Shown one piece after another: positions 9,321 to 18,220 of a DNA stretch of 64,000 nucleotides; position 1 is the first letter of the stretch, and each line of letters opens with the position of its first letter. The notes beneath the pieces were generated by a model. That model was not told where the DNA came from. It did not search any database and saw only the letters and a program-made list of their open reading frames with translations. Source of the DNA: Marinomonas sp. SBI8L (GTDB lineage: Bacteria > Pseudomonadota > Gammaproteobacteria > Pseudomonadales > Marinomonadaceae); assembly GCF_001624705.1 (NCBI RefSeq), contig NZ_JSEO01000014.1, forward strand, positions 1-64,000, given 5' to 3'. Position numbers and translations under genes: made by a program.

Positions 9321-9345
9321 TAATTTCGATTTTAGGAGAATTCTC

Positions 9346-9858
9346 ATGCCTTTATTAGACAGCTTTCGCGTCGACCACACTCGCATGCATGCCCCTGCAG
9401 TTCGCGTAGCAAAATCCATGGCGACACCTAGCGGCGACACAATTACCGTTTTTGATTTAAGATTTTGCATTCCTAATAAAGAAATATTATCTGAAACAGG
9501 CATACATACATTAGAGCATTTATTTGCTGGTTTTATGCGTGATCACCTAAACGGTAACTCTGTTGAGATTATTGATATTTCACCTATGGGTTGTCGTACT
9601 GGTTTTTACATGAGCTTAATTGGCGAACCAACAGAAGAAAAAGTGGCGAACTCTTGGAAAGCGGCGATGGAAGATGTTGTAAATGTTGCTGCAAAAGAAG
9701 ATATCCCTGAGTTAAATGAGTATCAGTGCGGCACTTTTGAAATGCACTCACTTAAAGAAGCGCAGGATATTGCAAAAATGATTCTTGAGCGTGACGTGGC
9801 TGTAAACAGCAACCAAGAACTTTACTTAAGTGAAGAGTTCCTTGCTGAACATAGCTAA
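9346..9858 (+). CDS. luxS: S-ribosylhomocysteine lyase (autoinducer-2 synthase)
   Basis: LuxS splits S-ribosylhomocysteine to homocysteine and DPD, the precursor of autoinducer-2, in the activated methyl cycle. The protein has 170 aa, normal for the family. The metal-binding [14 protein letters not shown] motif and the later MGCRTGFY cysteine are present. The open frame begins at 9316, but AGGAG at 9334-9338 and the family start MPLLDSF place the start at 9346. It is a single gene ending at its own terminator. No pfs/mtn is in the window. Confidence 0.97.
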   Translation: MPLLDSFRVDHTRMHAPAVRVAKSMATPSGDTITVFDLRFCIPNKEILSETGIHTLEHLFAGFMRDHLNGNSVEIIDISPMGCRTGFYMSLIGEPTEEKVANSWKAAMEDVVNVAAKEDIPELNEYQCGTFEMHSLKEAQDIAKMILERDVAVNSNQELYLSEEFLAEHS

Positions 9859-9873
9859 TTGCTAAATTAGCCT

Positions 9874-9910
9874 ATAAAAGCCCTGATTATAAACAGGGCT
9901 TTTATATTTT
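9874..9910. terminator. Terminator between luxS and a convergent DUF1223 gene
   Basis: ATAAAAGCCCTG and CAGGGCTTTTAT form a perfect 12-bp stem around an 8-base loop. The T-rich arms serve both directions. Confidence 0.88.
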
Positions 9911-9956
9911 ATTTGTCTCTGAATCCCATAAAGGCAAGCCTAGCTTTAATCCTTAA

Positions 9957-10697
9957 TTAGAAAGCATCCTCTTCTAGTAAAGCAGCATCTGCTTGTAAAA
10001 CATCCTGTGATTTTGTAGAACTAACCCAAATTGCGATTCCTGTTTTCTCTTGCCCTAACACAGGTGGTTTATCTAGCTTAATCTGCCAACGCTTACCTTG
10101 ACTGATAAGACTAAAATTATCTAATACAACATAGTCATGATTAAGTCGCCTATTTCTGTTCTCGCCCGCTTTGACCTGAGTTGTAATCCCCATACCTAAA
10201 TACGCAACATTAAGCAGATAAGGCCCATCAATATCAGGGTGCCCTGAATATTCAGCTTCTAAAAAACCTTGAGTTAATTTAGCCGATAACTGTCCTGCAT
10301 CACCGTGATTTTGAGGTATATCTCGTTCTCCTCTAAACCATTCTCGCCATTCTTTATTATTCACTACAAAACCTGGGGTATAAACTTGGCTTGTATTCCC
10401 CTCTCTTACATGTCTTCTTTGTCTACTACTATATTCAGGACGGGAAAAACGATCTTCCCAACCAATGTAATTCCAATAGTCCACATGGTAAGCAAGAGGA
10501 AATGCTTTTTCGAAAGGGTCTTCTTCAGTCGCAAGACTAGATAAAAAGCGATCTGCAGGAGGACAAGAACTACATCCTTCAGAAGTAAAAAGTTCTACCA
10601 CGGTTGGCGCGTTTGAATCTGTTACAAACACTTGTGAATGTGCGGTTTGAGCTGAAAGTAAACCAAATAAAAACGGAATTGTATAAAAGAGCCTCAT
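9957..10697 (-). CDS. Exported DUF1223 thioredoxin-like protein
   Basis: The family's function is not established. The protein has an N-terminal signal peptide (RLFYTIPFLFGLLSAQTAHS) and then the DUF1223 core VVELFTSEGCSSCPPADRFLSSL (split at the CxxC), a thioredoxin-fold start with a Cys pair, followed by YHVDYWNYIGWEDRFS. It is probably periplasmic with a redox role, which is inferred from the fold only. The frame opens at 10715, but AAGG lies nine bases before the ATG at 10697, which also begins directly at the signal peptide (246 aa). It is monocistronic. Confidence 0.85.
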   Translation of the reverse strand: MRLFYTIPFLFGLLSAQTAHSQVFVTDSNAPTVVELFTSEGCSSCPPADRFLSSLATEEDPFEKAFPLAYHVDYWNYIGWEDRFSRPEYSSRQRRHVREGNTSQVYTPGFVVNNKEWREWFRGERDIPQNHGDAGQLSAKLTQGFLEAEYSGHPDIDGPYLLNVAYLGMGITTQVKAGENRNRRLNHDYVVLDNFSLISQGKRWQIKLDKPPVLGQEKTGIAIWVSSTKSQDVLQADAALLEEDAF

Positions 10698-10869
10698 ATC
10701 ATCATGCCTTTTCATATGGATAAGTGCACCCTAACAGCACAAGCCTACGCTGATAGAAATATGCGATATAGCTAATATGAGGTAGAAAATCTAATTTAGT
10801 TCACTTGTTGATGAATTCAAGTTATGGCAAATAAAACAAAAAGTTTGAAACAGAAGAGTAAAGAGAGGA

Positions 10870-10899
10870 GCGGCTCACATAATTTTTTATGCGAGTCGC
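10870..10899 (-). terminator. Possible terminator hairpin after the LysE-type gene
   Basis: GCGGCTCACATAA and TTATGCGAGTCGC pair over 13 positions with one mismatch and one wobble around TTTT, 26 bases past the stop at 10926. No good T-run follows, so termination is uncertain. Confidence 0.4.
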
Positions 10900-10925
10900 G
10901 AATTTTAAATCATGATTCGTAGAAT

Positions 10926-11552
10926 TTAACGTGAGGCGCTGGCAAGTACTGCACTCGCAGCCACAAACACTGCTCCCATAGAACGGTTTAAACGTATGGC
11001 ACCCTTTGAGCTTTTGATGAAACGCTTAATTTGGTTACCTGCTATCGCATAAATATATGAGCCGATAAATTCAGTCACAATAAAAGTAAAGCCCATGATA
11101 AAGAACTGAATCATAACGGGTTTATCAAGATTTAACATTTGAGGAAAAACCGCCGTAAATATCAGAATGGCTTTCGGGTTGCTAATAGCAACAATAAACT
11201 CCTGACGAATTAATCCTGAATAAGGCACTTTTCTAGTATGAGTAACTTCACCTGAATCAACCCCTTGAGCAGCATTACGCCAAGTTTTAATACCCATATA
11301 AAGTAGGTAGCAAACACCCGCCCACTTCACTATGTTGAACAAAAGACTAGATGAAACAATAACAGCACCCAGACCTAGAGCAGAAACCAGCATCAAAATA
11401 GCAAAGGCAAAATTTCGGCCAATAGTGCCAACCAAAGCTGCCACGGGGCCCTGATTAATACCATTAGACATAGCCATAAAGTTATTAGGACCAGGTCCTA
11501 GAGATAACAAAAGAAATATTGGCGCTATCGTTAGCCAGTCAACAAATGCCAT
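10926..11552 (-). CDS. LysE/RhtB-family amino-acid exporter
   Basis: The 208-residue protein has about six membrane helices and the family start LTIAPIFLLLSLGPGPNNFMAMSNG, in which the GPGPN loop is diagnostic. Members export lysine, homoserine, threonine or related compounds, and the substrate here cannot be decided. AGGA lies seven bases before the ATG. It is divergent from an EamA exporter across a 284-base AT-rich spacer in which I see nothing else. Confidence 0.9.
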   Translation of the reverse strand: MAFVDWLTIAPIFLLLSLGPGPNNFMAMSNGINQGPVAALVGTIGRNFAFAILMLVSALGLGAVIVSSSLLFNIVKWAGVCYLLYMGIKTWRNAAQGVDSGEVTHTRKVPYSGLIRQEFIVAISNPKAILIFTAVFPQMLNLDKPVMIQFFIMGFTFIVTEFIGSYIYAIAGNQIKRFIKSSKGAIRLNRSMGAVFVAASAVLASASR

Positions 11553-11836
11553 GCTGTTTCCTACTGAGTTTTCAACATAAATTAAAACGAATTATGAGTG
11601 GTTAATTTTCAAGCAATTATCAATTAAATACTTCCTAGCCACAAGAAATTAATCAAACTTTTGAATCGAAAGTTTGCTTGCAAATTTACGCTGTTTTTTA
11701 AAGTTTTAAGCCGTTAAATGATTGGTAATCGTCTGGTGAAAAACTTTCCTCTGGCGCAAACTTCTCCACAAGTTAAGACATCAAAACCTTTGCTCAATAT
11801 CAGATAAGCAAAGGGCACGTTAAAGAGTGAGGATTT

Positions 11837-12733
11837 ATGAGCATTGCACACATCATGTTATGGTTAACCGCGATTATTTGGGGAGTGGGATTTGTTGCAC
11901 AAAGTGCAGGCATGAACTCACTTGAGCCACATAGTTTTAATGCTGCTCGTTTTATTCTAGCTGCTATATCATTGATTCCTTTATTGTTTATTTTCCCGAG
12001 CAAGCAAAGCTATCAAGTTCGTACACTTGTATTAGGCGGAATAGTTGGCGGGATATTTATGTTTACTGGCTTCACTTTCCAGCAAACGGGTTTGCTTTAC
12101 ACCACAGCAGGTAATGCTGGATTTATCACCAGCGTCTATATCGTTCTTGTCCCAATCATAGGCATGGCCTTTGGACAAAAAACCGCACGTAATACTTGGA
12201 TTGGCATCACCTTCGCTATTGTTGGCTTATATAGCCTAACCATAGGCCCTAATCTAACGATTAATTATGGTGACGCACTTGAACTAGCAGGCTCCTTTTT
12301 CTGGGCATCCCATGTATTGGTGATAGGTTATTTATCGAAGCGTATACCCGCAATTCCTTTTGCAATTACTCAATTTTGTGTAGCCGCCGTTTTGGCTATT
12401 GCTGCCGCCTTTATTTGGGAAACGCCGAAACTTGAAAACTTCTATCTAGCTTGGGTGCCAATTGCCTATGCAGGGATAGCCGCGTCAGGTATTGCTTGTA
12501 CATTACAAATACTTGGGCAGAAAAAAGTATCACCGAGTGCAAGTGCCCTTATCTTATCAACCGAAGCTGTCTTTGCAGTCATTGCCGGATGGTTATTTAT
12601 GGATGAAGTTTTGAGTTTTGATGCCTATGTTGGCTGTGGTTTGATTCTTATCGGTATGTTGATTAGCCAATGGCCGACTAAGGAAGGTAAAGAAAAAGAA
12701 AGAGTCAATGCAGAAACAACGGCTTCAACTTAG
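11837..12733 (+). CDS. EamA/DMT-family transporter
   Basis: This drug/metabolite exporter has 298 aa and about ten membrane helices arranged as two EamA repeats (first HIMLWLTAIIWGVGFVAQ, second from about residue 150, GDALELAGSFFWASHVL, ending PSASALILSTEAVFAVIAGW). A short charged C-terminal tail follows. GAGGA precedes the ATG. Family members export amino acids, purines or toxic metabolites. The surroundings (LysE exporter, Lrp regulators) suggest an amino-acid substrate, which is inference. Confidence 0.88.
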   Translation: MSIAHIMLWLTAIIWGVGFVAQSAGMNSLEPHSFNAARFILAAISLIPLLFIFPSKQSYQVRTLVLGGIVGGIFMFTGFTFQQTGLLYTTAGNAGFITSVYIVLVPIIGMAFGQKTARNTWIGITFAIVGLYSLTIGPNLTINYGDALELAGSFFWASHVLVIGYLSKRIPAIPFAITQFCVAAVLAIAAAFIWETPKLENFYLAWVPIAYAGIAASGIACTLQILGQKKVSPSASALILSTEAVFAVIAGWLFMDEVLSFDAYVGCGLILIGMLISQWPTKEGKEKERVNAETTAST

Positions 12734-12789
12734 TCAGTTTAGTATTCAACCCAAGTTAATGATTCCCATGCGTTAAGCATTACCCTTTT

Positions 12790-12819
12790 GGCCCAGTTCA
12801 AACTACTGGGCCTTTTTTT
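12790..12819 (+). terminator. Terminator after the EamA gene
   Basis: GGCCCAGT and ACTGGGCC form an 8-bp stem with a 7-base loop and then seven Ts on the plus strand. Confidence 0.88.
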
Positions 12820-12838
12820 ATCCAATAATTTATTAGTC

Positions 12839-13300
12839 TCAGCCTTCTAACTCGTTATTAAAAAGGTTCAGTTGCCTTGGCAGCTCTCTTTTTATAGGAG
12901 TCGAGAGTATCATCATGGTATGAGTATCACTTAAATCAATTAATCGATTTAATAAATCATCTAAAGCAGACATAGAGGCGACGCCCACCTTAAGAATAAA
13001 AGCATAAGGCCCTGTTAGGTTCTGACTTTCAATTACTTCATTCAGAGTACTGACCAAGACTTTAAACTCTTTCTCTTTGGCATGATGCACTTCACAGCCA
13101 ATCAAGGCTGTAATGGGAATCCCCATTTTCTCTAAATTGAGTGTTGGTCGGTAACCTGTAATTACTCCAGACTCCTCTAATTTTCGAATACGTTCAGCCA
13201 CCGCAGGCGCGGATAAGTGAACTCTTTTCCCTAATTCTGAAAATGACATTCTGGCATTTTCAGTTAAAGCAAAAATCAGCTTTTGATTAATTTTGTCCAT
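12839..13300 (-). CDS. Lrp/AsnC-family transcriptional regulator
   Basis: It has a winged helix (KINQKLIFALTENARMSFSE, then LGKRVHLSAPAVAERIRKLEESGVI split at about residues 22-44) and an AsnC-type effector domain ending in PIKRELP. The frame opens at 13333, but no ribosome site precedes that ATG. The start at 13300 (MDKINQKL, AGG ten bases upstream, 153 aa) fits the family. It is divergent from ilvY, in the place where ilvC sits in E. coli. Control of amino-acid genes nearby is likely, but the effector is unknown. It differs clearly from the other Lrp-type protein at 7303. Confidence 0.9.
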   Translation of the reverse strand: MDKINQKLIFALTENARMSFSELGKRVHLSAPAVAERIRKLEESGVITGYRPTLNLEKMGIPITALIGCEVHHAKEKEFKVLVSTLNEVIESQNLTGPYAFILKVGVASMSALDDLLNRLIDLSDTHTMMILSTPIKRELPRQLNLFNNELEG

Positions 13301-13342
13301 TTTTGATAAACCTATGAGGCAAACCTTTGTCATTAGATATGT

Positions 13343-13377
13343 TGCAATAAATGATATATATTTTTGCTATTATTGCA
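13343..13377. promoter_or_regulatory. Inverted repeat between the Lrp-type gene and ilvY
   Basis: TGCAATAA (13343-13350) and TTATTGCA (13370-13377) are perfect inverted arms whose centres are 27 bases apart, in the AT-rich divergent region. The spacing is about 2.5 helical turns, which would fit a regulator dimer pair such as IlvY or the Lrp-type protein. Which protein binds is not determinable here. Confidence 0.4.
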
Positions 13378-13432
13378 TTTTATACATAAAAACAAACTGC
13401 ATTTATAGCTTGTTAAATTTAAGGCCTGCTCT

Positions 13433-14323
13433 ATGGATACCAAATCATTGCAACTCTTTTCTCACTTGGCCCAAACTCTACATTTTGGCCGGACCAGTGA
13501 AGCGTTTCATATGAGCCCATCCACCTTAAGCCGACACATTAAGCAAATTGAAAATGAAATAGGCCATGTTTTGTTTAATCGAGACAATCGCTCTGTTCAA
13601 CTAACCATTGAGGGCGAAAGGTTTAACCAATATGCCTTAGAAAGCCTTTCTCAATGGCGTAATTTTAGACGTTCTCTCACCACAAGCGGAGAGCAATTGG
13701 TGGGAGAAATTAGCCTTTATTGCTCTGTAACCGCAAGCTATAGTTTTTTGTATGATATTTTGAGTGAGTTTCGTGGTCTGCACCCAAAGATAGAAATGAA
13801 ACTGCATACTGGTGACCCAGCTCCAGCCCTTGCTCGCGTCATGGAAGGACATGAAGATATCGCCATAGCGGCAAGGCCAAACAATCTACCAAGCAGTATG
13901 GCGTTTAAACGTATTGCCATTTCCCCTCTGGTTTTTATTGCTCCTAATGATGTTAATGCCGCACAATCGCTTGGGGTTTCTATGTCAGCCGATAGCAAGA
14001 TTAACTGGAATCAAGTACCTATGATTTTATCTGAAGAAGGTATTTCACGCTCACGTGTGGACCAGTGGTTTCGACAACGTAATGCAAAACCTAAAATCTA
14101 TGCACAGGTATCAGGTAATGAAGCCATTGTTAGTATGGTGTCCTTAGGCTTTGGAATAGGTGTGGTACCAAAAATAGTAATCGACAATAGCCCTTTGATC
14201 GACAAGGTAAGCATTATGGATCTTCAACCAGAACTAGAGGCTTATGATGTTGGCCTATTTACGCTAAAAAAGAATCTTGCGACACCAATTATTAAGGCTT
14301 TCTGGCAACAAATTAACCGCTAA
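13433..14323 (+). CDS. ilvY: LysR-type regulator IlvY
   Basis: IlvY activates ilvC (ketol-acid reductoisomerase) when acetolactate or acetohydroxybutyrate accumulates. The 296-residue protein matches E. coli IlvY (297 aa) strongly by eye: LxLFxHLAxxxHFGRxxxAxHxSPSTLSRxIxxxE at the helix-turn-helix, GE-SLYCSVTASYS, KLHTGDPAPA, and GNEAIVSMVSLGFGIGVVP. No ilvC lies next to it. The divergent neighbour is an Lrp-type gene instead. It is convergent with the HD-like gene, and their stop codons overlap by 4 bases. Confidence 0.88.
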   Translation: MDTKSLQLFSHLAQTLHFGRTSEAFHMSPSTLSRHIKQIENEIGHVLFNRDNRSVQLTIEGERFNQYALESLSQWRNFRRSLTTSGEQLVGEISLYCSVTASYSFLYDILSEFRGLHPKIEMKLHTGDPAPALARVMEGHEDIAIAARPNNLPSSMAFKRIAISPLVFIAPNDVNAAQSLGVSMSADSKINWNQVPMILSEEGISRSRVDQWFRQRNAKPKIYAQVSGNEAIVSMVSLGFGIGVVPKIVIDNSPLIDKVSIMDLQPELEAYDVGLFTLKKNLATPIIKAFWQQINR

Positions 14324-15627
14324 GAGGCAAGGCTTTCATCATCAAGAATATTGTAATTAAAGCGTGATGAAAGTTGATGGAACTCTTTATGAAGCAGTAA
14401 TAAAGGTTTTTTCTTTTCCATATCATTAATACGGCTAATTAAGAAGCCAGCCATGGATACATACTGAGATAGTTGGCGTGCTAGCTCTTGCTGAAAGATA
14501 AAGTATTCCCTCACCTCTGGTGCCGCTTCCAACAGTTGCATTTCTTCCACATGAGACATCCAACGCGCAAGAGATTCCGTCAGCAAACCTGTACTGGATA
14601 CAATAAATAAAACCTGTTCAGCTTTTTGTCTAAACCTTAAAGGCAGATTTTTAGAGCTAATTGCAAGTTGTGCTTCTACTTTTTCAAAAAGCTCCAACCA
14701 TTCATTTAATACCACATGATTTATTAAAATTTTTCGCAAATTCTCTAATAAGCTTTTTTCATCGGTAATGACATGCTTTAAATCTGCGGAGCAGATCGCC
14801 TCTATGATGACTTTTGAGTAACGTGGAAAATAATGGGGAGAGTAAAGCTTAAGAATTGGAATGAAGTCCAATGGACCCACATTAAAAGAGAACTTATCAC
14901 TCATTCCTACCTGTAAAAACCTGCTTAACCAAACAATTTGGTCTTCATTAGCAACCTCAAGCATGTCTTCTTTTTTCATTAAACCTAGGCTAGTAGGAAA
15001 CACCTTCATATTCGTAATGGATCTGACTATCGTAATTGGCAAACCGTTAATTTTGCCAAGCACCTGGCTCGTTAATGAGAGAATAGAATCATTAGACCCA
15101 CCTTTACTGATAAACAGACGGCCAATATCTTGAAATAGACAAGCGGTAAAAACAGCCCGCTTTGTCATTTGGCTGTCTTGCTTTGCTCTGGCTATCATCC
15201 ATGCACCCCAAGCTAGGGTTAGGGACTTTTTCATTTTGCCTGGGTAAAGCTGGGCATAAACCGTAATGAGTTGAACGAGAGTTGGATATTGCGTAAAAAA
15301 ACCACACATATCAGTGAGGTCTTCTTCGTTATGAAGCTTTAGATGCAGCTCTTTCAATAAATCATTTTCGTTAATGACATTGAGAGTCTGTTGTAGAATT
15401 TCATTTCGAGCTAGCGAGTTCTGCATTTTAATGCTGAACTCCAAAGGCTGCTCTAGCACATGCTGACGAATTCTAGCCAATCGCGCAGATGTTAACTCAG
15501 TATCAGCTTTGACTAATACTGCCCCTTCCTTGTTTAAAATATCTTTAGAAGCTAATGCGCTGTTCTTAGGTTCAATTGATTCCAGTTGAACCGCATACTC
15601 CTTAGACATCTGATCAGCCAGCTCCAT
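14320..15627 (-). CDS. Degenerate HD-domain protein (HD-GYP-like, metal ligands lost)
   Basis: I do not recognise a named gene. The 435-residue soluble protein has an N-terminal block (about 33-63, EGAVLVKADTELTSARLARI) like the region before many HD-GYP domains. A helical stretch follows in which AVFTACLFQDIGRLF (about 158-172) lines up with the ALLHDIGK signature of HD phosphohydrolases. The His of the HD pair is Gln166 and the earlier metal His also appears missing (KKSLTLAWGAWMIA), so phosphodiesterase activity is unlikely. The C-terminus is helical. AAGGAG precedes the ATG. It lies between ilvY and ilvH with no clear link to either. A signalling or scaffold role is a guess. Confidence 0.6.
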   Translation of the reverse strand: MELADQMSKEYAVQLESIEPKNSALASKDILNKEGAVLVKADTELTSARLARIRQHVLEQPLEFSIKMQNSLARNEILQQTLNVINENDLLKELHLKLHNEEDLTDMCGFFTQYPTLVQLITVYAQLYPGKMKKSLTLAWGAWMIARAKQDSQMTKRAVFTACLFQDIGRLFISKGGSNDSILSLTSQVLGKINGLPITIVRSITNMKVFPTSLGLMKKEDMLEVANEDQIVWLSRFLQVGMSDKFSFNVGPLDFIPILKLYSPHYFPRYSKVIIEAICSADLKHVITDEKSLLENLRKILINHVVLNEWLELFEKVEAQLAISSKNLPLRFRQKAEQVLFIVSSTGLLTESLARWMSHVEEMQLLEAAPEVREYFIFQQELARQLSQYVSMAGFLISRINDMEKKKPLLLLHKEFHQLSSRFNYNILDDESLAS

Positions 15628-15740
15628 ATCACTCCTTTAAGTCCTTTTAACCCTTTTGATAAATATGGCCTAATTAGCAAGATAACATGATATCTCTATA
15701 AAATGCATTTATAGAATAGTTGAATATTAAAAAAATGAGG

Positions 15741-15772
15741 AAAAAAAAAGCCACATAAATGTGACTTTTTTG
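15741..15772 (-). terminator. Terminator of the ilvIH operon
   Basis: On the minus strand, AAAAAGTCACAT-TT-ATGTGGCTTTTT (one mismatch) is followed by a run of nine Ts, about 65 bases past the ilvH stop. Confidence 0.8.
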
Positions 15773-15790
15773 TAACTCTATTCAGTTTTA

Positions 15791-15825
15791 TTTTGAGCCA
15801 ATCAAGAAAATTGAATGGCTCAAAA
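15791..15825 (-). other. Long perfect inverted repeat just after ilvH
   Basis: TTTTGAGCCA and TGGCTCAAAA form a perfect 10-bp stem, and inside it TCAA/TTGA adds a further 4-bp stem around GAAAA. It starts 10 bases past the ilvH stop and lies before the actual T-run terminator. It could stabilise the mRNA 3' end or be a first termination or processing hairpin. Confidence 0.5.
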
Positions 15826-15834
15826 TATAAAGTA

Positions 15835-16326
15835 CTAAATACTCAGTACTTTCTCTCCGCGTGCGATACCGGAAACACCCGTTCTCACAACTTCTAGCAG
15901 ATGAACAGCACCTAGTGACTGTAAAAAGCCATCTAGTTTGTCTGATTCACCCACAATTTGAATTGTGTAAATAGACGGTGTCATATCAACTATGTTGCCA
16001 CGGAAAATATCAACTGTACGCTTAATCTCAGCGCGTTGTGCACCTGTCGCACGCACTTTAACCAACATCAATTCACGCTCGATGTGCTGCCCTTCAGTAA
16101 GGTCAACTAGCTTAACGACATCGATCAGCTTATTAAGCTGTTTTGTAATCTGCTCAACCACTTGGTCTGAACCAAAAGTTGTCAAAGTTAAACGCGACAA
16201 GGTCGGATCATCAGTAGCAGCTACGTTTAGAGATTCGATATTAAAGTTTCTTTGAGAAAATAAGCCAACTACACGCGACAAGGCACCTGGTTCGTTTTCC
16301 ATCAATACAGAGATAATGTGTCGCAT
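15835..16326 (-). CDS. ilvH: Acetolactate synthase small (regulatory) subunit
   Basis: This regulatory subunit activates the catalytic subunit and confers valine feedback inhibition in branched-chain amino-acid synthesis. The 163 residues equal E. coli IlvH in length. The N-terminal ACT domain is clear (RHIISVLMENEPGALSRVVG, about 2-21), followed by the C-terminal domain (QRAEIKRTVDIFRGNIVDMT). It begins 1 base after the ilvI stop, so the two are translationally coupled. Confidence 0.96.
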   Translation of the reverse strand: MRHIISVLMENEPGALSRVVGLFSQRNFNIESLNVAATDDPTLSRLTLTTFGSDQVVEQITKQLNKLIDVVKLVDLTEGQHIERELMLVKVRATGAQRAEIKRTVDIFRGNIVDMTPSIYTIQIVGESDKLDGFLQSLGAVHLLEVVRTGVSGIARGEKVLSI

Positions 16327-16327
16327 A

Positions 16328-18043
16328 TTAGGTACGCTCCGTCTTGCTCAATAACATATCACGCATGGAACCACGAGGTACCTGCATTGGATAAACATGC
16401 TCTTCAGGGTCAACATAACAGTTGATAAATACCAACTGATCCTTCATGGCAAAAGCTTCAGCCATTTTTTCGTCAAGTTCGTCTTTTGTATTAATCTCAA
16501 CGTACTGATGACGATAGGCTTTCAATAAAGCTTCAAAGTCAGGTAAAGACTCAAGGTATGAACTAGAGTGGCGACCTTCATAGTTCATATCTTGCCATTG
16601 GCGTACCATGCCAAGATAACCATTATTCAAACATAAGATTTTAACGGGCAAACCGTATTGCAAGCAGGTAGACAGCTCTTGAATATTCATTTGAATACTG
16701 CCTTCACCTGTTACACATACTACTTCTTCATCTGGGAAGTTTAGTTTGATACCCATAGCCGCAGGTAAACCAAAGCCCATGGTGCCTAGACCGCCTGAGT
16801 TAACCCAGCGATTTGGTTTATCGAACTTGTAGTATTGTGCAGCAAACATCTGGTGCTGACCTACATCGGAAGCAACAAATGCATCCCCTTTAGTCGCTCT
16901 CCAACATGCTTCAACCGCAGCCTGTGGCTTGATTTTTTCACTCGAAGTATCGTATTTACCACCGTGAACCTTGCGCCATTCTTCAATCTGCTTCCACCAG
17001 CCATCTAACACACTTGCATCCGCTTTCTTAGAAGACTCAACAAGACCTAACATTTCGGTTAGTACTTGTCTTACTGGACCAACAATAGGTACATCAGCAC
17101 GAATGGTTTTAGAAATAGCAGCAGGATCAATATCGATATGAATGATCTTAGCGCCAGGACAGAATTTATCAGGGTCATTTGTTACCCTGTCATCGAAACG
17201 TGCCCCCACAGCAAGAATCAAATCACTATGGTGCATAGTCATATTCGCTTCATAGCTACCATGCATACCTAACATACCCACAGATTGACGATCCGTTGCT
17301 GGGTAGCCACCTAGGCCCATTAGTGTATTAGTTACAGGGAAGTTTAACGTTTTACCCAATTTAACCAGTAGATCAGATGCGCCACCTAAAATAACACCAC
17401 CACCGGCGTAAATGATTGGGCGTTTCGCCGCAAGCATTAAATCAACCGCTTTCTTAATCTGGCCACTATGGCCTTTTGTTGGTGGCACGTAAGAACGTAG
17501 AGAAACCGTTTCAGGGTATTTATATTCAAACTTTTCGTTTGGTACTGTCATATCTTTCGGGATATCAACGACAACAGGACCAGGACGACCAGAAGACGCA
17601 ATGTAATACGCTTTTTTCAGGATTTCTGGAATTTCTGACGCATGTTTCACAGAGAAACTGTGTTTTACAATTGGACGACTTACACCAACCATATCAGTTT
17701 CTTGGAATGCATCTTCACCAATCAGGTAACTCATTACCTGACCACAGATCACAACCATTGGAATTGAATCCATATAAGCCGTTGCAATACCTGTAATGGT
17801 ATTTGTTGCACCAGGACCAGATGTTACAAGTACTGTACCCGCTTTACCGGTTGCACGAGCATAACCATCTGCCATGTGTGTTGCAGCTTGTTCATGACGA
17901 ACAAGTACGTGTTTGACGTCATTTTGGCGATGCAATGCGTCATAGATATGCAAGGCTGCCCCGCCTGGATATCCATAAATATACTCTACGCCCTCATCTT
18001 TAAGAAAGCGGGCGATCATTTCACCACCGGATAATAATTCCAC
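16328..18043 (-). CDS. ilvI: Acetolactate synthase large (catalytic) subunit
   Basis: The ThDP enzyme joins two pyruvates to acetolactate, or pyruvate and 2-ketobutyrate to acetohydroxybutyrate, the first common step to valine, leucine and isoleucine. Visible motifs are the catalytic Glu in [19 protein letters not shown], the FAD region, and the ThDP-Mg motif [10 protein letters not shown]...LNNGY. The open frame runs to 18184, but the 47 extra residues have no counterpart in the family. GTG at 18043 ([14 protein letters not shown]) has AGAGGG seven bases upstream and gives 571 aa against 574 in E. coli IlvI. A long structured leader precedes it. Confidence 0.95.
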   Translation of the reverse strand: MELLSGGEMIARFLKDEGVEYIYGYPGGAALHIYDALHRQNDVKHVLVRHEQAATHMADGYARATGKAGTVLVTSGPGATNTITGIATAYMDSIPMVVICGQVMSYLIGEDAFQETDMVGVSRPIVKHSFSVKHASEIPEILKKAYYIASSGRPGPVVVDIPKDMTVPNEKFEYKYPETVSLRSYVPPTKGHSGQIKKAVDLMLAAKRPIIYAGGGVILGGASDLLVKLGKTLNFPVTNTLMGLGGYPATDRQSVGMLGMHGSYEANMTMHHSDLILAVGARFDDRVTNDPDKFCPGAKIIHIDIDPAAISKTIRADVPIVGPVRQVLTEMLGLVESSKKADASVLDGWWKQIEEWRKVHGGKYDTSSEKIKPQAAVEACWRATKGDAFVASDVGQHQMFAAQYYKFDKPNRWVNSGGLGTMGFGLPAAMGIKLNFPDEEVVCVTGEGSIQMNIQELSTCLQYGLPVKILCLNNGYLGMVRQWQDMNYEGRHSSSYLESLPDFEALLKAYRHQYVEINTKDELDEKMAEAFAMKDQLVFINCYVDPEEHVYPMQVPRGSMRDMLLSKTERT

Positions 18044-18182
18044 CTTTTTACCCTCTATTATTCGTTTTACTGCTAGATTTTTATGGCACATATTGTACCC
18101 ATATATCTTAGTCAGATAAATATTGATTAAACGAAGTTTGCAAAGCTTATGCAGAAACCCTAAAAAAGGTGCATTCAAACGC

Positions 18183-18220
18183 AAAAAATCGCAGTAATAA
18201 CACTGCCCGCGTTTTTCGCG
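18183..18220 (-). promoter_or_regulatory. Paired hairpins plus T-run in the ilvI leader (candidate attenuator or sRNA terminator)
   Basis: On the minus strand CGCG-AAAAA-CGCG (18208-18220) is followed by GCAGT-GTTATT-ACTGC (18191-18206) and then GATTTTTT. That has the form of an intrinsic terminator, about 140 bases before the ilvI GTG. The stems are short, so efficiency is uncertain. I saw no leader peptide rich in Ile, Leu or Val upstream of it. Confidence 0.45.

Noticed and set aside
18044-18184. 47-residue N-terminal extension of the acetolactate synthase
   Set aside because: It is open in frame, but the family begins at the VELLSGGEM position, which has a good ribosome site and GTG. The extension has no ribosome site and is unlike homologs.
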